Source: an uncultured Porphyromonadaceae bacterium (GTDB taxonomy: Bacteria; Bacteroidota; Bacteroidia; Bacteroidales; Muribaculaceae). Taken from it: 9,475 nt of DNA. The notes below the pieces were generated by a model. That model made no database searches, was not told the origin of the DNA, and worked only from the letters and a program-made list of their open reading frames with translations. The stretch covers positions 1-9,475 of the forward strand of contig CAMWLX010000111.1 in NCBI GenBank assembly GCA_947175225.1. The letters run 5' to 3'. This document shows positions 1 to 8,000 of this stretch, piece by piece. Made by a program: the position numbers and the translations under genes. The first letter of the stretch is position 1. Each line of letters begins with the position of its first letter.

Positions 1-50
1 TTAACTCTTCTTTGTAAATTTTTCAATTCGTAAATAAGTTTAAACAACTT

Positions 51-100
51 CATTGTCCTTGTAGGGACTCGGCGTGCCGTGCGTCCCTACAAGGTCAATG
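51..100. repeat. Long inverted repeat downstream of gene A
   Basis: Arms 51-68 and 83-100 pair over 18 positions with one mismatch (T56 opposite T95). The inner 12 bp (57-68 / 83-94, CCTTGTAGGGAC) are perfect. The loop region TCGGCGTGCCGTGC can itself pair partly through CGGC/GCCG. It lies 9 bp after the gene A stop and could fold in the transcript end. No U-tract follows on the minus strand, so it is not a textbook intrinsic terminator. It resembles dispersed REP-like palindromes. Confidence 0.85.
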
Positions 101-108
101 GGGAATGA

Positions 109-3100
109 TTATCTGATGCGTACCTTCTTTGCGTTTTCGCCCCGGCGGATGATATAGATTCCTCCTTGGAGACCTTCTACTTTGTCAGAAATGTAACGTC
201 CGTTGAGATCGTATACCTTAACAGGAGCATTGTCGTCAGATTCGATGCCTTCTACGCCAGTGATGACATTAGACTTAACAGCAAGAGCATAACCGATTGC
301 ATCAGCATCAGAAGCGAAGATGTTTGCGATCACTACATCAGCAGCGTCGGCGATATTAGAATCAACGATGATTTCGATTACAGGAGCTGCATTGTCAGCG
401 AATGCGCTGTTGCTGAAGTTGAAGAGAGCCACGCGGACATGGTTGTCGGCAAACTTCTTAGTCTTCATCTCATGAGTTGCAGCCACTCTGCTTCCAGCCT
501 TCACTTCAACGTTCACACCTTCAGGAAGGATGATGTCGGCCTGGAGAGCGACGAATGCAGTAGTGTTGTCAAGAGCAACTGGGATAGAGATTCTGCCGTC
601 GGCAGTCTGAGAGAATCCTGAGATCACGAGAGCATCCATTGAATCATCAGAAGTAGAGATGCGTCTTTGAGTTGCGTCAGTCAGAGGAGCGTCAAGAGCC
701 AAGTCTACTGCAGCTGAAGCATCGGCAAATGTAATCAGGCCATCTTCGTCGCCATTGACATTTGCACCAGCCTTATAGAATTCGAGCCATTCAGTCTGAT
801 TCCAACCACTTGGAGCCTTTTTCTTTTCAACCACGAAGTTTGCGATGTCGGTAGCATCGTTGATTAAGATTGCACCATCCCACGAAGCATCGCCCAATTG
901 CGGGTAGCACTTGATAGAGCATTTAGCGGAGAATTCGCCTGCAGAAGCAGTAATAGTAGCCTTTCCTACGCCTTTTGCTGTCACATTGCCTTCAGCGTCA
1001 ACTGTAGCAATTGATGGGTCGCTTGAGGTCCAAGTAATGGTAGGATCTGTAGCATCAGCAGGAGTGACGGTAGCCATAAGAGCAACTGATTCCCCTACGC
1101 GGATGATTTCTGCAGTGGAGTTGAGTGTGATGCCGGTTACAGCTACACCTGTATTCACTGTGCCGGTGATGAGGATGTAGTCGAGAGGCTTGGAAGCGGT
1201 AGCTCCTTCGAATGTAAGGGCTGTTTCTTTATCCAAAGTAAACTCTTCAGAAACTGCTTCATGCCAGGAGCCCGTAGTCTCAGCAGTCATGATAGTGTCT
1301 GCATCTGCCTTCACTACGAAAGTTGAGCCTGCATTGCCCCAAACGCCAAGTGTCACTTTGTATGTGCCGCGTGGGAGAGTATAGACTTCAATAGCTTCAC
1401 TTGCATAGCCACCTGCTGCATTAGAGCAACGGATGTTTGCATTAGAGCCGGTTACTTCTGTCATGCCTTCAATGTTTTCTGCTTCCTTAAAGTAGAGACC
1501 GTCGGTCATGTCAGTAGCACTGTATTCTATTGTAGTTTCATAACCATCTTTATCAGGATTGATTGTAATGGTGTAAGGAGTCTGTTTCGCAGCTTCTTTC
1601 TTCCATACAGTTCCGTCTTCAGCAATGATATATCTACTGTAAGGAACTGTTACGGGTTCGTTTTCGAGGCAAGTGCCAGTCTTAACGTCGTTGTTGACGT
1701 TGTTCTTAACAGTCCAGTTCCAAGTGTCTTTTGGAGTCATTGTGAATTCAACTTCAAGAGCTTTGCCTGCGACTGTAAATTCGCCTGTGTATTCCTTATA
1801 GCCCTTAGCTGTTGCAGTGAAATCGTATGTTCCGTCGATAAGGGAAGCACCCTTAGTTACGTCTTGCTTGTTGAGGATTACAGTTGCCTCTACGCCGTTA
1901 GTCTCTTTGAAAGTGACAGCGTAAGTTTCAGCTTCAGTAGCTTCTACTAAAACTACCGGATTCTTGATATATCCGCCACCGGCATTAGTCTCATAGATAA
2001 GAATAGTCACCATACCATCTGCATCAGCATTCTTAACCGCTTCAGTGATGTCAATTGACAGATTCTCAAATGTAGCTGCTGATTTTGTTGCTGTCCATGC
2101 CTGTTCTCCTACAGTTGTGATAGTCTTGTCAGCAGTGTTATAAGTCATATCGCTTGACCATACAGAACTGTTGTAGCCGGCACCCCAACCAGTGTTGCGC
2201 TTGCTGTCGGTGGAGCCGGAAGCATCGAATGTCAAGGCAGCACTCAATAATGTGCCCTTAATTTCAGAAACGTTAACCTGAAGATAAGTGATAAAGTTTA
2301 CATTCCAACCTTCGTTGGCGAATGCTACTGATCCTCCGCTGATCTTGTTGTAGCCGGCTTCAGCAGTCTCACCGGCTGCGATTTCGCCGTAAGCCTTGTC
2401 AGCATCGTTCTTGTTGACGTATGTCATCTTTACAGGGACACTTACGCGGTTGTCAGCCTTCACTGTCACCTTGCAGGAAGCAGTAAACCCGCTCGCAGTT
2501 ACTGTGATGGTAGCAGTTCCTGCCTTAACAGCGGTCACAACACCATTCGCAACAGTTGCAATATTTTCGTCGCTTGAAGACCAAGTGACGCTCTTGTCAG
2601 TAGCTTTTTCAGGAGCTACTGTAGCTTTCAGAGTCTCAGTCTCACCTACGAATAGGCTAACAACAGTCTTGTCGAGAGTTACACCGGTCACAGCAACGAC
2701 CTCCGCAGCAACAGTAACTTCACAGGTGGCAGTCTTGTCGCCGGCAGTCACTGTAATGGTAGCCTTGCCGGCCTTGACAGCAGTCACAACGCCATCCTTA
2801 ACAGTAGCAACTGCCTCGTCGCTTGTAGCCCAAGTGATAGTCTTGTCAGTAGCATTATTAGGAGCTATAGTAGCAGTCAGAGTAGCAGTATCTCCTTCAG
2901 TCATGTCGAGAGTTGCCGGGGCGAGAGTGACGCCGGTCACAGCGATAGTCTTAGCGGTTACAGTCACGGCGCAAGTTGCAGTAAATTCGCCAGCCTTAGC
3001 AGTGATGGTAGCAGTGCCGGCCTTGACAGCCTTCACAACGCCATTTTCAACTGTAGCAACAGCAGCATCGCTGGTAGCCCAAGTGACAGTCTTGTCAGTA

Positions 3101-4905
3101 GCATTTTCAGGAGTGACAGTAGCAGTCAAATTGACGGTTTCGCCTTCTACGACAATGGCCTCAGTCTTGTCGAGAGTGACACCAGTCACGGCAATCACCT
3201 TAGCAGCAACAGTTACTTCGCAAGAAGCAGACACTCCGTCGGCAGTTGCGGTGATAGTAGCAGACCCGGCTGCAACAGCGGTCACCTTACCGTTTGCGTC
3301 AACAGTAGCAACAGCTTCGGCGCTTGAAGTCCAAGCAATGGTTTTGTAAGTGGCGTCAGTAGGAGCGACAGTGGCTGTCAGAGTAGCTTTGTCGCCTTCA
3401 GTAAGGCTGAGAGTTTGATTGTCGAGAGTGACGCTTGTGACAGGAGTCTTGACTACACTCACTTTGCAAGTAGCGCTTACGGAGCCGCAAGTGGCAGTGA
3501 TGGTAGCCTCGCCAAGAGCTTTGGCAGTGATTTTTCCGCCAACTACGGAAGCAATTGTTTCATCGCTTGATTTCCAAGTCACTGTCTTGTCGGATGTATT
3601 TTCCGGTGCTACTACGGCACTAAGAGTAACGGACTCTCCGACTTTGAGAGAAGTCTCTGTCTTGTCGAGGGTGACTTTAGTAGCTAATACTGGATTTACA
3701 GTCACAGCGCAGGTCGCAGTCTTTGCGTTTGAAGAAGCTGCTGTGATGATAGCAGTTCCGGCTTTGAGGGCAGTAACAACGCCGGCAGTGGATACTGTAG
3801 CTATTGATTCATCGGAAGAGGTCCAAGTTACGTTTTTGTCAGTAGCATCAGAAGGAGCGACTGTAGCAGTCAGAGTTGCGTTGTCTCCTTCTGTAAGAGT
3901 CAGAGTCTCCTTGTCGATAGAGATCGAAGTTACATCTACGATATTTGCAGCAACTGTCACGTTACAAGTTGCAGTCTTACCGTTGGTAGAGGTAACAGTG
4001 ATGGTGGCTGTGCCGTCTTTGACAGCAGTTACAACGCCTTCTGCAGAAACAGTAGCCACTGTTTCATCGTTTGATGACCAAGTTAGAGTCTTGTCAGTGG
4101 CAGTAGAAGGATTAATTGTTGCTTTAAGAGTTGCGATGGCTCCTTCTTTGAGACTGAGAGTTGCACTGCTGAGAGTGATACTTTCAACAGGAGTAGCGAT
4201 GACAGTCACCTCGCAAGTTGCGGTCTTACCATTCTTAGTGGTAGCGGTGATGGTAACTGTACCTTTTCCGTAAGCAATTGCAATAACTTTACCCTCAGCA
4301 TCAACAGTAGCAACATTGGTATTGCTGGATGTCCAAGTTACAGAACTGTCAGTGGCATTTCCCGGAGTTACTGTAGCCAAAAGGGTGACAGATTCACCTA
4401 CTTTCAGTTCAGTAGATTTCTCGTTCAATGTAATTTCTGACACTGCAACGCCAATCGTTGCGGTGTCAGCAGATAAATTCTCATCTAAATTGCCTTCTTT
4501 TGTAAAAATAATGTTTTTGATCTCGACAGTTCCTCCTTTGAACTCGGAGTCTACAGCGACTTCCAGATTTACGAGAACACCATCATTGCCTGAGAATGGT
4601 TTGTTGTTCTGGGAGAAGGCAGCTATTTTCAAGATGCCGGAGGAAGTTAGGTTGCTGTCCACCCAATAATTTCCGTCATTAGCGCGGTCGGATAGGGTGA
4701 TCGCTCCTGCCGTAAGGCCGGCTGGAAGAGTTACGTCAGCTTGGAAACCGAAGAAGGGCTGAGAGTTTTCAAGAGTAAACTCAAGAGTTGCGGTTTCTCC
4801 CTGCGTGACGTCTACAGGATTGACCTTGAAGCTGTCGGCGAATGTCGCGAATGGCGCGACAAGCGACAGCAACAACATCATGGTTAATACTAATTTTTGT
4901 TTCAT
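109..4905 (-). CDS. Giant secreted modular protein A: cohesin-like / Big_2 x9 / DNRLRE-like / CBM-like / dockerin-like / T9SS-type CTD
   Basis: This complete 1598-residue gene has an ATG start and a TAA stop. The start is supported by a signal peptide (residues 1-23, Lys at 2 and 4, hydrophobic core, likely cut after TFA). Domains by residue: cohesin-like 25-152; eight Big_2 Ig-like domains 154-816; DNRLRE/CBM96-like beta-sandwich 821-990; PEGA-like 995-1056; small linker module 1060-1130; jelly-roll CBM-like 1134-1250; ninth Big_2 1254-1331; dockerin-like 1336-1405; second cohesin-like 1424-1545; T9SS-type CTD 1559-1598. No catalytic domain is recognisable. The likely role is an extracellular adhesin, scaffold or glycan-binding protein, exported by Sec and then, if the organism has type IX secretion, sent to the surface. 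It follows paralogous gene B by 102 bp on the same strand and shares its C-terminal architecture. The leader is A/T-rich without a Shine-Dalgarno sequence, as is common in Bacteroidota. Domain names are my pattern recognition, not profile searches. Confidence 0.95.
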   Translation of the reverse strand: MKQKLVLTMMLLLSLVAPFATFADSFKVNPVDVTQGETATLEFTLENSQPFFGFQADVTLPAGLTAGAITLSDRANDGNYWVDSNLTSSGILKIAAFSQNNKPFSGNDGVLVNLEVAVDSEFKGGTVEIKNIIFTKEGNLDENLSADTATIGVAVSEITLNEKSTELKVGESVTLLATVTPGNATDSSVTWTSSNTNVATVDAEGKVIAIAYGKGTVTITATTKNGKTATCEVTVIATPVESITLSSATLSLKEGAIATLKATINPSTATDKTLTWSSNDETVATVSAEGVVTAVKDGTATITVTSTNGKTATCNVTVAANIVDVTSISIDKETLTLTEGDNATLTATVAPSDATDKNVTWTSSDESIATVSTAGVVTALKAGTAIITAASSNAKTATCAVTVNPVLATKVTLDKTETSLKVGESVTLSAVVAPENTSDKTVTWKSSDETIASVVGGKITAKALGEATITATCGSVSATCKVSVVKTPVTSVTLDNQTLSLTEGDKATLTATVAPTDATYKTIAWTSSAEAVATVDANGKVTAVAAGSATITATADGVSASCEVTVAAKVIAVTGVTLDKTEAIVVEGETVNLTATVTPENATDKTVTWATSDAAVATVENGVVKAVKAGTATITAKAGEFTATCAVTVTAKTIAVTGVTLAPATLDMTEGDTATLTATIAPNNATDKTITWATSDEAVATVKDGVVTAVKAGKATITVTAGDKTATCEVTVAAEVVAVTGVTLDKTVVSLFVGETETLKATVAPEKATDKSVTWSSSDENIATVANGVVTAVKAGTATITVTASGFTASCKVTVKADNRVSVPVKMTYVNKNDADKAYGEIAAGETAEAGYNKISGGSVAFANEGWNVNFITYLQVNVSEIKGTLLSAALTFDASGSTDSKRNTGWGAGYNSSVWSSDMTYNTADKTITTVGEQAWTATKSAATFENLSIDITEAVKNADADGMVTILIYETNAGGGYIKNPVVLVEATEAETYAVTFKETNGVEATVILNKQDVTKGASLIDGTYDFTATAKGYKEYTGEFTVAGKALEVEFTMTPKDTWNWTVKNNVNNDVKTGTCLENEPVTVPYSRYIIAEDGTVWKKEAAKQTPYTITINPDKDGYETTIEYSATDMTDGLYFKEAENIEGMTEVTGSNANIRCSNAAGGYASEAIEVYTLPRGTYKVTLGVWGNAGSTFVVKADADTIMTAETTGSWHEAVSEEFTLDKETALTFEGATASKPLDYILITGTVNTGVAVTGITLNSTAEIIRVGESVALMATVTPADATDPTITWTSSDPSIATVDAEGNVTAKGVGKATITASAGEFSAKCSIKCYPQLGDASWDGAILINDATDIANFVVEKKKAPSGWNQTEWLEFYKAGANVNGDEDGLITFADASAAVDLALDAPLTDATQRRISTSDDSMDALVISGFSQTADGRISIPVALDNTTAFVALQADIILPEGVNVEVKAGSRVAATHEMKTKKFADNHVRVALFNFSNSAFADNAAPVIEIIVDSNIADAADVVIANIFASDADAIGYALAVKSNVITGVEGIESDDNAPVKVYDLNGRYISDKVEGLQGGIYIIRRGENAKKVRIR
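112..231 (-). other. T9SS (Por)-type C-terminal sorting domain, protein A
   Basis: The last 40 residues (1559-1598) read NAPVKVYDLNGRYISDK, then GLQGGIYIIRRGE and a final KKVRIR. This matches the type A CTD layout (VxVYDLxGR, LxxGxYIIR, KxxxR end) that directs proteins through the type IX system for surface attachment. No secretion gene is in the window, so a functional T9SS is assumed, not seen. Confidence 0.75.
271..636 (-). other. C-terminal cohesin-like domain of protein A
   Basis: Residues 1424-1545 run LVISGFSQTADGRISIPVAL, then VALQADIILPEG, then HVRVALFNFSNSAF and an FASDADAIGYAL end. The strand order recalls cohesin and the N-terminal module of this protein. It is directly preceded by the dockerin-like module, an arrangement also found in protein B, where by eye roughly 60% of residues match. 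It could instead be a Bacteroidota-specific sandwich that only resembles cohesin. Confidence 0.55.
691..900 (-). other. Dockerin-like pair of EF-hand loops, protein A
   Basis: Residues 1336-1405 hold two Ca-loop-like segments, each followed by a short helix. Loop 1 is DASWDGAILIND (D1, S3, D5, D12). Loop 2 is NGDEDGLITFAD (N1, D3, D5, T9, D12). They are spaced as in a type I dockerin and preceded by LG. Loop 1 lacks the usual Asn/Asp at position 3 and loop 2 starts with Asn, so this copy is more degenerate than that in protein B. Confidence 0.7.
913..1146 (-). other. Ninth Big_2 domain of protein A, next to the dockerin
   Basis: Residues 1254-1331 (VAVTGITL ... TITWTSSDPSIATVD ... CSIKC) form a single Big_2 separated from the main array by the DNRLRE, PEGA and CBM modules. 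Protein B has the same solitary Big_2 in the same place (5791-6021). It ends with two cysteines four residues apart (C1329, C1333), also present in B. Confidence 0.9.
1156..1506 (-). other. Jelly-roll CBM-like domain of protein A
   Basis: Residues 1134-1250 begin YFKEAENIEG, continue with NIRCSN and a Gly-rich strand, then LPRGTYKVTLGVWGN, and end in a LDYILITG strand. This layout fits carbohydrate-binding jelly-rolls of the CBM6/malectin-like type, with Glu near the start and an end strand of D-Y/L-I-x-I-T-G. It matches both CBM-like copies of protein B, so binding to glycan is a reasonable but untested inference. Confidence 0.55.
1738..1923 (-). other. PEGA-like domain of protein A
   Basis: Residues 995-1056 show the PEGA pattern: a strand with YAVTFKE, a short turn, then GASLIDGTYDFTATAKGY and a closing EVEFTMTP strand. 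Two related copies lie in protein B (6646-6840 and 9355 to the edge). PEGA-type domains are small surface-protein beta modules. The 1744-ish edge runs straight into a linker module beginning TWNWTVKN. Confidence 0.6.
1936..2445 (-). other. DNRLRE/CBM96-like beta-sandwich of protein A
   Basis: Residues 821-990 carry the pattern typical of DNRLRE (disaggregatase-related) domains. It runs ITYLQVNVSEI, then LLSAALTFDA, then WSSDMTYNTAD, then an FENLSIDITEAV strand and VTILIYETNAGGG before the final strand. The family is found in extracellular carbohydrate-active proteins. Protein B has a closely similar copy (6850-7347). The assignment is by motif order only. Confidence 0.6.
2458..4446 (-). repeat. 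Array of eight tandem Big_2 Ig-like repeats (protein A residues 154-816)
   Basis: Eight repeats of about 83 residues (80-85) begin near residues 155, 240, 325, 409, 489, 573, 656 and 739. Each has the pattern V-x-x-[VI]-[TS]-[LI] ... GE/GD-x-x-x-L-x-A-x-[VI]-x-P ... [TSAKN]-W-x-[ST] ... VAT/IAT/IAS-V ... G-x-V-x-A ... [GA]-x-[AV]-x-I-[TS] ... C-x-V-[TS]-V. These are Big_2 (intimin/invasin-type) Ig-like domains, which usually act as rigid stalks presenting binding modules. The array appears as an approximately 250-bp direct repeat in DNA. Repeats 6 to 8 look most alike, suggesting the most recent amplification. The opposite strand stays open for long runs because the Thr/Ala/Val codons are in a constant phase. 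Confidence 0.93.
4450..4833 (-). other. N-terminal cohesin-like domain of protein A
   Basis: Residues 25-152 follow the cohesin-type pattern. There is an opening strand, then GETATLEFTLENS, then a strand with FQADVTLPAGL, a region ending in a short GILKIAAFS strand, and a GNDGVLVNLEVAV strand before the last beta hairpin. The same FQAD/LPxG signature recurs in the C-terminal cohesin-like module of both proteins (VALQADIILPEG in A). Cohesins bind dockerins in cellulosomes; whether this divergent copy does so is unknown. Confidence 0.6.
4837..4905 (-). other. Sec signal peptide of protein A
   Basis: Residues 1-23 have a basic N-terminus, a Leu/Met/Val-rich core (MMLLLSLVAPF) and a small-residue cleavage site, T-F-A before Asp24-Ser25. 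There is no lipobox cysteine, so this is probably a type I signal peptide and not a lipoprotein signal. It confirms the chosen ATG. Confidence 0.9.
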
Positions 4906-5007
4906 ATTATTTGGTTATTTAATAAATGTATTTCCTGGTTTTAGATTTATCGACCCTGTTGTAAGGACGCACAAGCCGTGCGTCCTTACAAGGTCAATGT
5001 GGAATGA
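4906..5007 (-). promoter_or_regulatory. Intergenic spacer and A/T-rich leader of gene A
   Basis: The 102-bp spacer holds the inverted repeat (4959-4991). From 4906 to about 4950 it is an A/T-rich stretch ending AAATAACCAAATAAT just before the ATG. There is no Shine-Dalgarno sequence, as is usual in Bacteroidota, where A-rich leaders support initiation. No convincing TTTG/TAnnTTTG promoter pair is visible, so gene A may be read through from gene B or have an unrecognised promoter. Confidence 0.45.
4959..4991. repeat. Perfect inverted repeat between the two genes
   Basis: The sequence TTGTAAGGACGCAC, loop AAGCC, then GTGCGTCCTTACAA forms a perfect 14-bp stem with a 5-nt loop. It lies 16 bp after the gene B stop and 53 bp before the gene A start. 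It belongs to the same family as the inverted repeat at 51-100. No run of T follows on the minus strand, so an intrinsic terminator is uncertain; it may instead stabilise the 3' end of the gene B transcript or be a REP-type element. Confidence 0.88.
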
Positions 5008-8000
5008 TTATCTGATGCGTACCTTCTTAGCGTTATTGCCCTGACGGATGATGTAGAAACCTCCTTCGAGACCATCAACCTTGTCAGAGATGTAGCGTCC
5101 GTTCAGATCATATACCTTAACAGGAGCATTGCTGTCAAATCCGAGAGCTGCCACGTCTGTAGTGCTTTCATATCTTGAGCCAAGAGCATATTCATGGGCA
5201 TCAGAATCAGATGCAAATATGTTGACCAAAGTTATGTCAGCTGCATCAGCGAGCTGCGAGTCAGCTACGATTTCAAATAGAGGCTCATTGTTGTCAGCAA
5301 ATGCAACGTTACCAAAGTTGAAGATAGCGACACGTACGTGAGTATCATCAAATCTATGGTAGCGGAATGAATGGCTGTCTGAAATTCTGCTGCCAGCCTT
5401 CACCTCGAAGTTCACGCCTTCCGGAACAAATATATCAGCCTGGAGGGCTACATAGTCCATAGAGTTGTCGAGAGTGACAGCAACTGAAGTCTCTCCATTG
5501 ACAGCAGTATTCAATCCACCGATCACAAGCTTGTCAGCATCCTCATTGATAGCAGCAGCCATCATGCGGGAATCGGCAGATGCGGTAGTCGGTTGATTAA
5601 GTGCAATTTCAACAGTTTGAGAAGCATCAGAGATAGAAATAGTTCCATCTTCATTAGCATCAGCAGCTTTTGTAAAGAATTCTTCCTCTTCTTTAGAAAC
5701 AGTAGTCTTTCCGATAACATTGTTAGCGATTTCGATAGCGTCTGCAACTGTAACAGCGCCATTCTTGTTGACATCGCCCAACTTTGGATAGCACTTGATA
5801 GCGCAAGTAGCAGAGAATTCGCCTGCAGTAGCAGTGATAGTAGCAGTGCCTACGCCAACGGCTTCAACATTACCTTCTTCATCAACAGTAGCAACAGTTT
5901 CGTCGCTTGATTTCCAAGTTATAGCGTCTGTAGTGTTAACGGGTTCTACATTTGCAGCAAGTTTCACAGTTTCTCCATTAACAAGTTCTTTGCTCTTTTC
6001 GAGAGTAATACCTATTGCCGGAATTCCAACTGTACCTGTGATGTAGATGTAGTCAAGCATGTGGTTGTGGTCTCCTTTTGCAGTGTATACATAGAGGTCG
6101 GTTTCCACATCAAGTGTGAATTCCTCTGAATCGCTGGAAGCAAGGCTACCTGTCGACTCGAGAGTCCAAAGATCAGTGTCTTCCTCCTCTTCTGAAGTAG
6201 CCTTAATCTTCACACCTGCTGTCAGCCCTTTGGTACCCCATACCTGTCCGTGGATTGTGTATTGGCCTGCGGGGAGTGTTGTAAGCAGCACTTCGCCGTC
6301 AACAGTACCGCCAAGACCGTTGGAGCAACGGATGGGAGCGTTGTTGGTGTCTCTTGAAGTGAACTCATCCATATCTTCAGCTTCTTTGTAGAAGACTACG
6401 TCGGATATTGTTCCATCGTACTTCACCTCGAATACCTTACCGTCGCTGTCGAGTAGTGCGGTTTCTCCATAATAGGGATTCGTCGTATAGTGCTTTTTGC
6501 TCAGGAGAGTAGAACCCTGAAGACAGTAACCCGGGAAATAGTAAGTCACGTTTTCTTCCTCGTATCCTTCTCCCTTAGAGAGTTCCTTGATGAAGCCGCC
6601 ATTGGCGTCAACTGCATTTACTGTGTAGCTCCATACTTCTCGTGGAGTTATAGCGAACTCAACGTTCAGATCTTCGTCTGCCACTGTGAATTCACCTTCG
6701 TAGTCCTTGCAGTGAGAAGCGGTAGCCGTGAAGCTGTATGTTCCATTCGGGAGGGAGATGCCGTTTGTTGCATCTTGATCATTAACTGTTACGATCACGC
6801 CTTCGACTGCATTAGTCTCAGCGAAAGTGACATTGTAAACAAGTTCATTGGTAGATTCGATCTTTACAACAGGATTCTTGATGTATCCGCCGGCTGCGGC
6901 AGTCTCATATACAAGAATTGTAGCGATTCTACCATCTGCTTTATTGATGGCTTCAGTAATGTCGAACGAGAATGTCTCGAATGTTCCGGATGCTTTTGTT
7001 GAAGTCTTTTGGGTGACACCGAGAGTATTGATGCTCTTGTCGGCAGAATCATATGTCATTGCGCTTGACCATGCGGAGTTGTTGTAGCCAACTCCCCATT
7101 CAGTCTGACGTTTGCTGTCAGTAGAACCGGAAGCTTCGAACGTGAGGGTAGCTGATGTGATGTAATTGTCCTTGATTGTAGAAGCGTCTACCTGAAGATA
7201 GGTGATCTTATTTTCACCCCATCCGGTATTGACGAACCCAACAGAGTTATTATTGATCACGTTGTATCCTGCTCTGGAATTCTCGCCTTGCTTGATATTA
7301 CCTATAGGTGTGACGGGGTTATCAAAGTCTACGTATGTCATCCTCACACGTGCACCGTCAGTTACTTCGGGTGTTTCAACGGTAATAGTGCAGGAAGCTT
7401 CCTTTGCACCGGCCTTGGCAGTGATGACAGCATTACCGGCTGCGAGGGCTGTAACCTTACCGTTCTCGTCAACTGTAGCGACCTCTTCGTTGTCGGAAGA
7501 CCAGGTGACGGTCTTGTCGGTTGCATCTTCCGGAGAAATGGTGTAGCCAACTGTGAACTCGTCGCCTGTCTCAACTGTAAGCTTGCTGAAGTTGAGAGCG
7601 ATTCCTTCGACAGGAACTGTCACGGTAATTGTGCATGTAGCTGTCTTGTCACCGGCCTGAGCAGTGATGACAACCTCGCCAGCAGCAATAGCAGTCACAT
7701 TACCGTTCTCGTCTACGGTAGCGATTTCTTTGTTGTTGGATGTCCAAGTTACGGAAGCCTCAGCAGGAGTTACGTTAGCGACAAGCTGGAGTGATTCTCC
7801 TACGGGGAGGCTTTCTTCGGTCTGCTCGATAGTGATTTCCTCAACCACGATCTCGGCATCTATTACGGTAACCTTACATGTAGCAGTCTTGCCGTTGGAA
7901 GAAGTAGCTGTGATTTCTGCCTCGCCCTTAGCGACAGATGTCACCTTACCGTTCTGGTCAACAGTAGCGATTTCCTCGTCGCTTGATTTCCAAGTTACGG

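Noticed and set aside
1..53. A minus-strand ATG at 51-53 opening a frame to the window edge (reads MKLFKLIYELKNLQRRV)
   Set aside because: Only 17 codons are visible in an A/T-rich stretch. The ATG is inside the arm of the inverted repeat and AAGGA is too close to act as a ribosome site. It could be the start of a downstream gene, but nothing here separates that from chance.
51..100. Inverted repeat as a classical intrinsic terminator
   Set aside because: The stem is strong, but the minus-strand sequence after it is AAGTTGTTTAAAC with no U-run. Termination remains possible but is not supported by the usual signature.
2396..4273. Long plus-strand open frames (317 and 284 codons) opposite the Big_2 array of gene A
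   Set aside because: They lie wholly antisense to a well-supported gene and are low-complexity Val/Ala/Thr/Ser-rich repeats. They follow the roughly 83-residue period of the real domains, as expected when repeated Thr/Ala/Val codons leave one antisense phase free of stops.
2458..4446. Periodic repeats as a CRISPR or non-coding satellite array
   Set aside because: The period is about 250 bp, the copies are diverged, and they are in frame and encode Big_2 domains throughout.
4923..4930. TACATTTA on the minus strand as a Bacteroidota -7 promoter element for gene A
   Set aside because: It lacks the final G of TAnnTTTG, no TTTG element lies about 20 bp upstream, and the implied leader would be only about ten bases.
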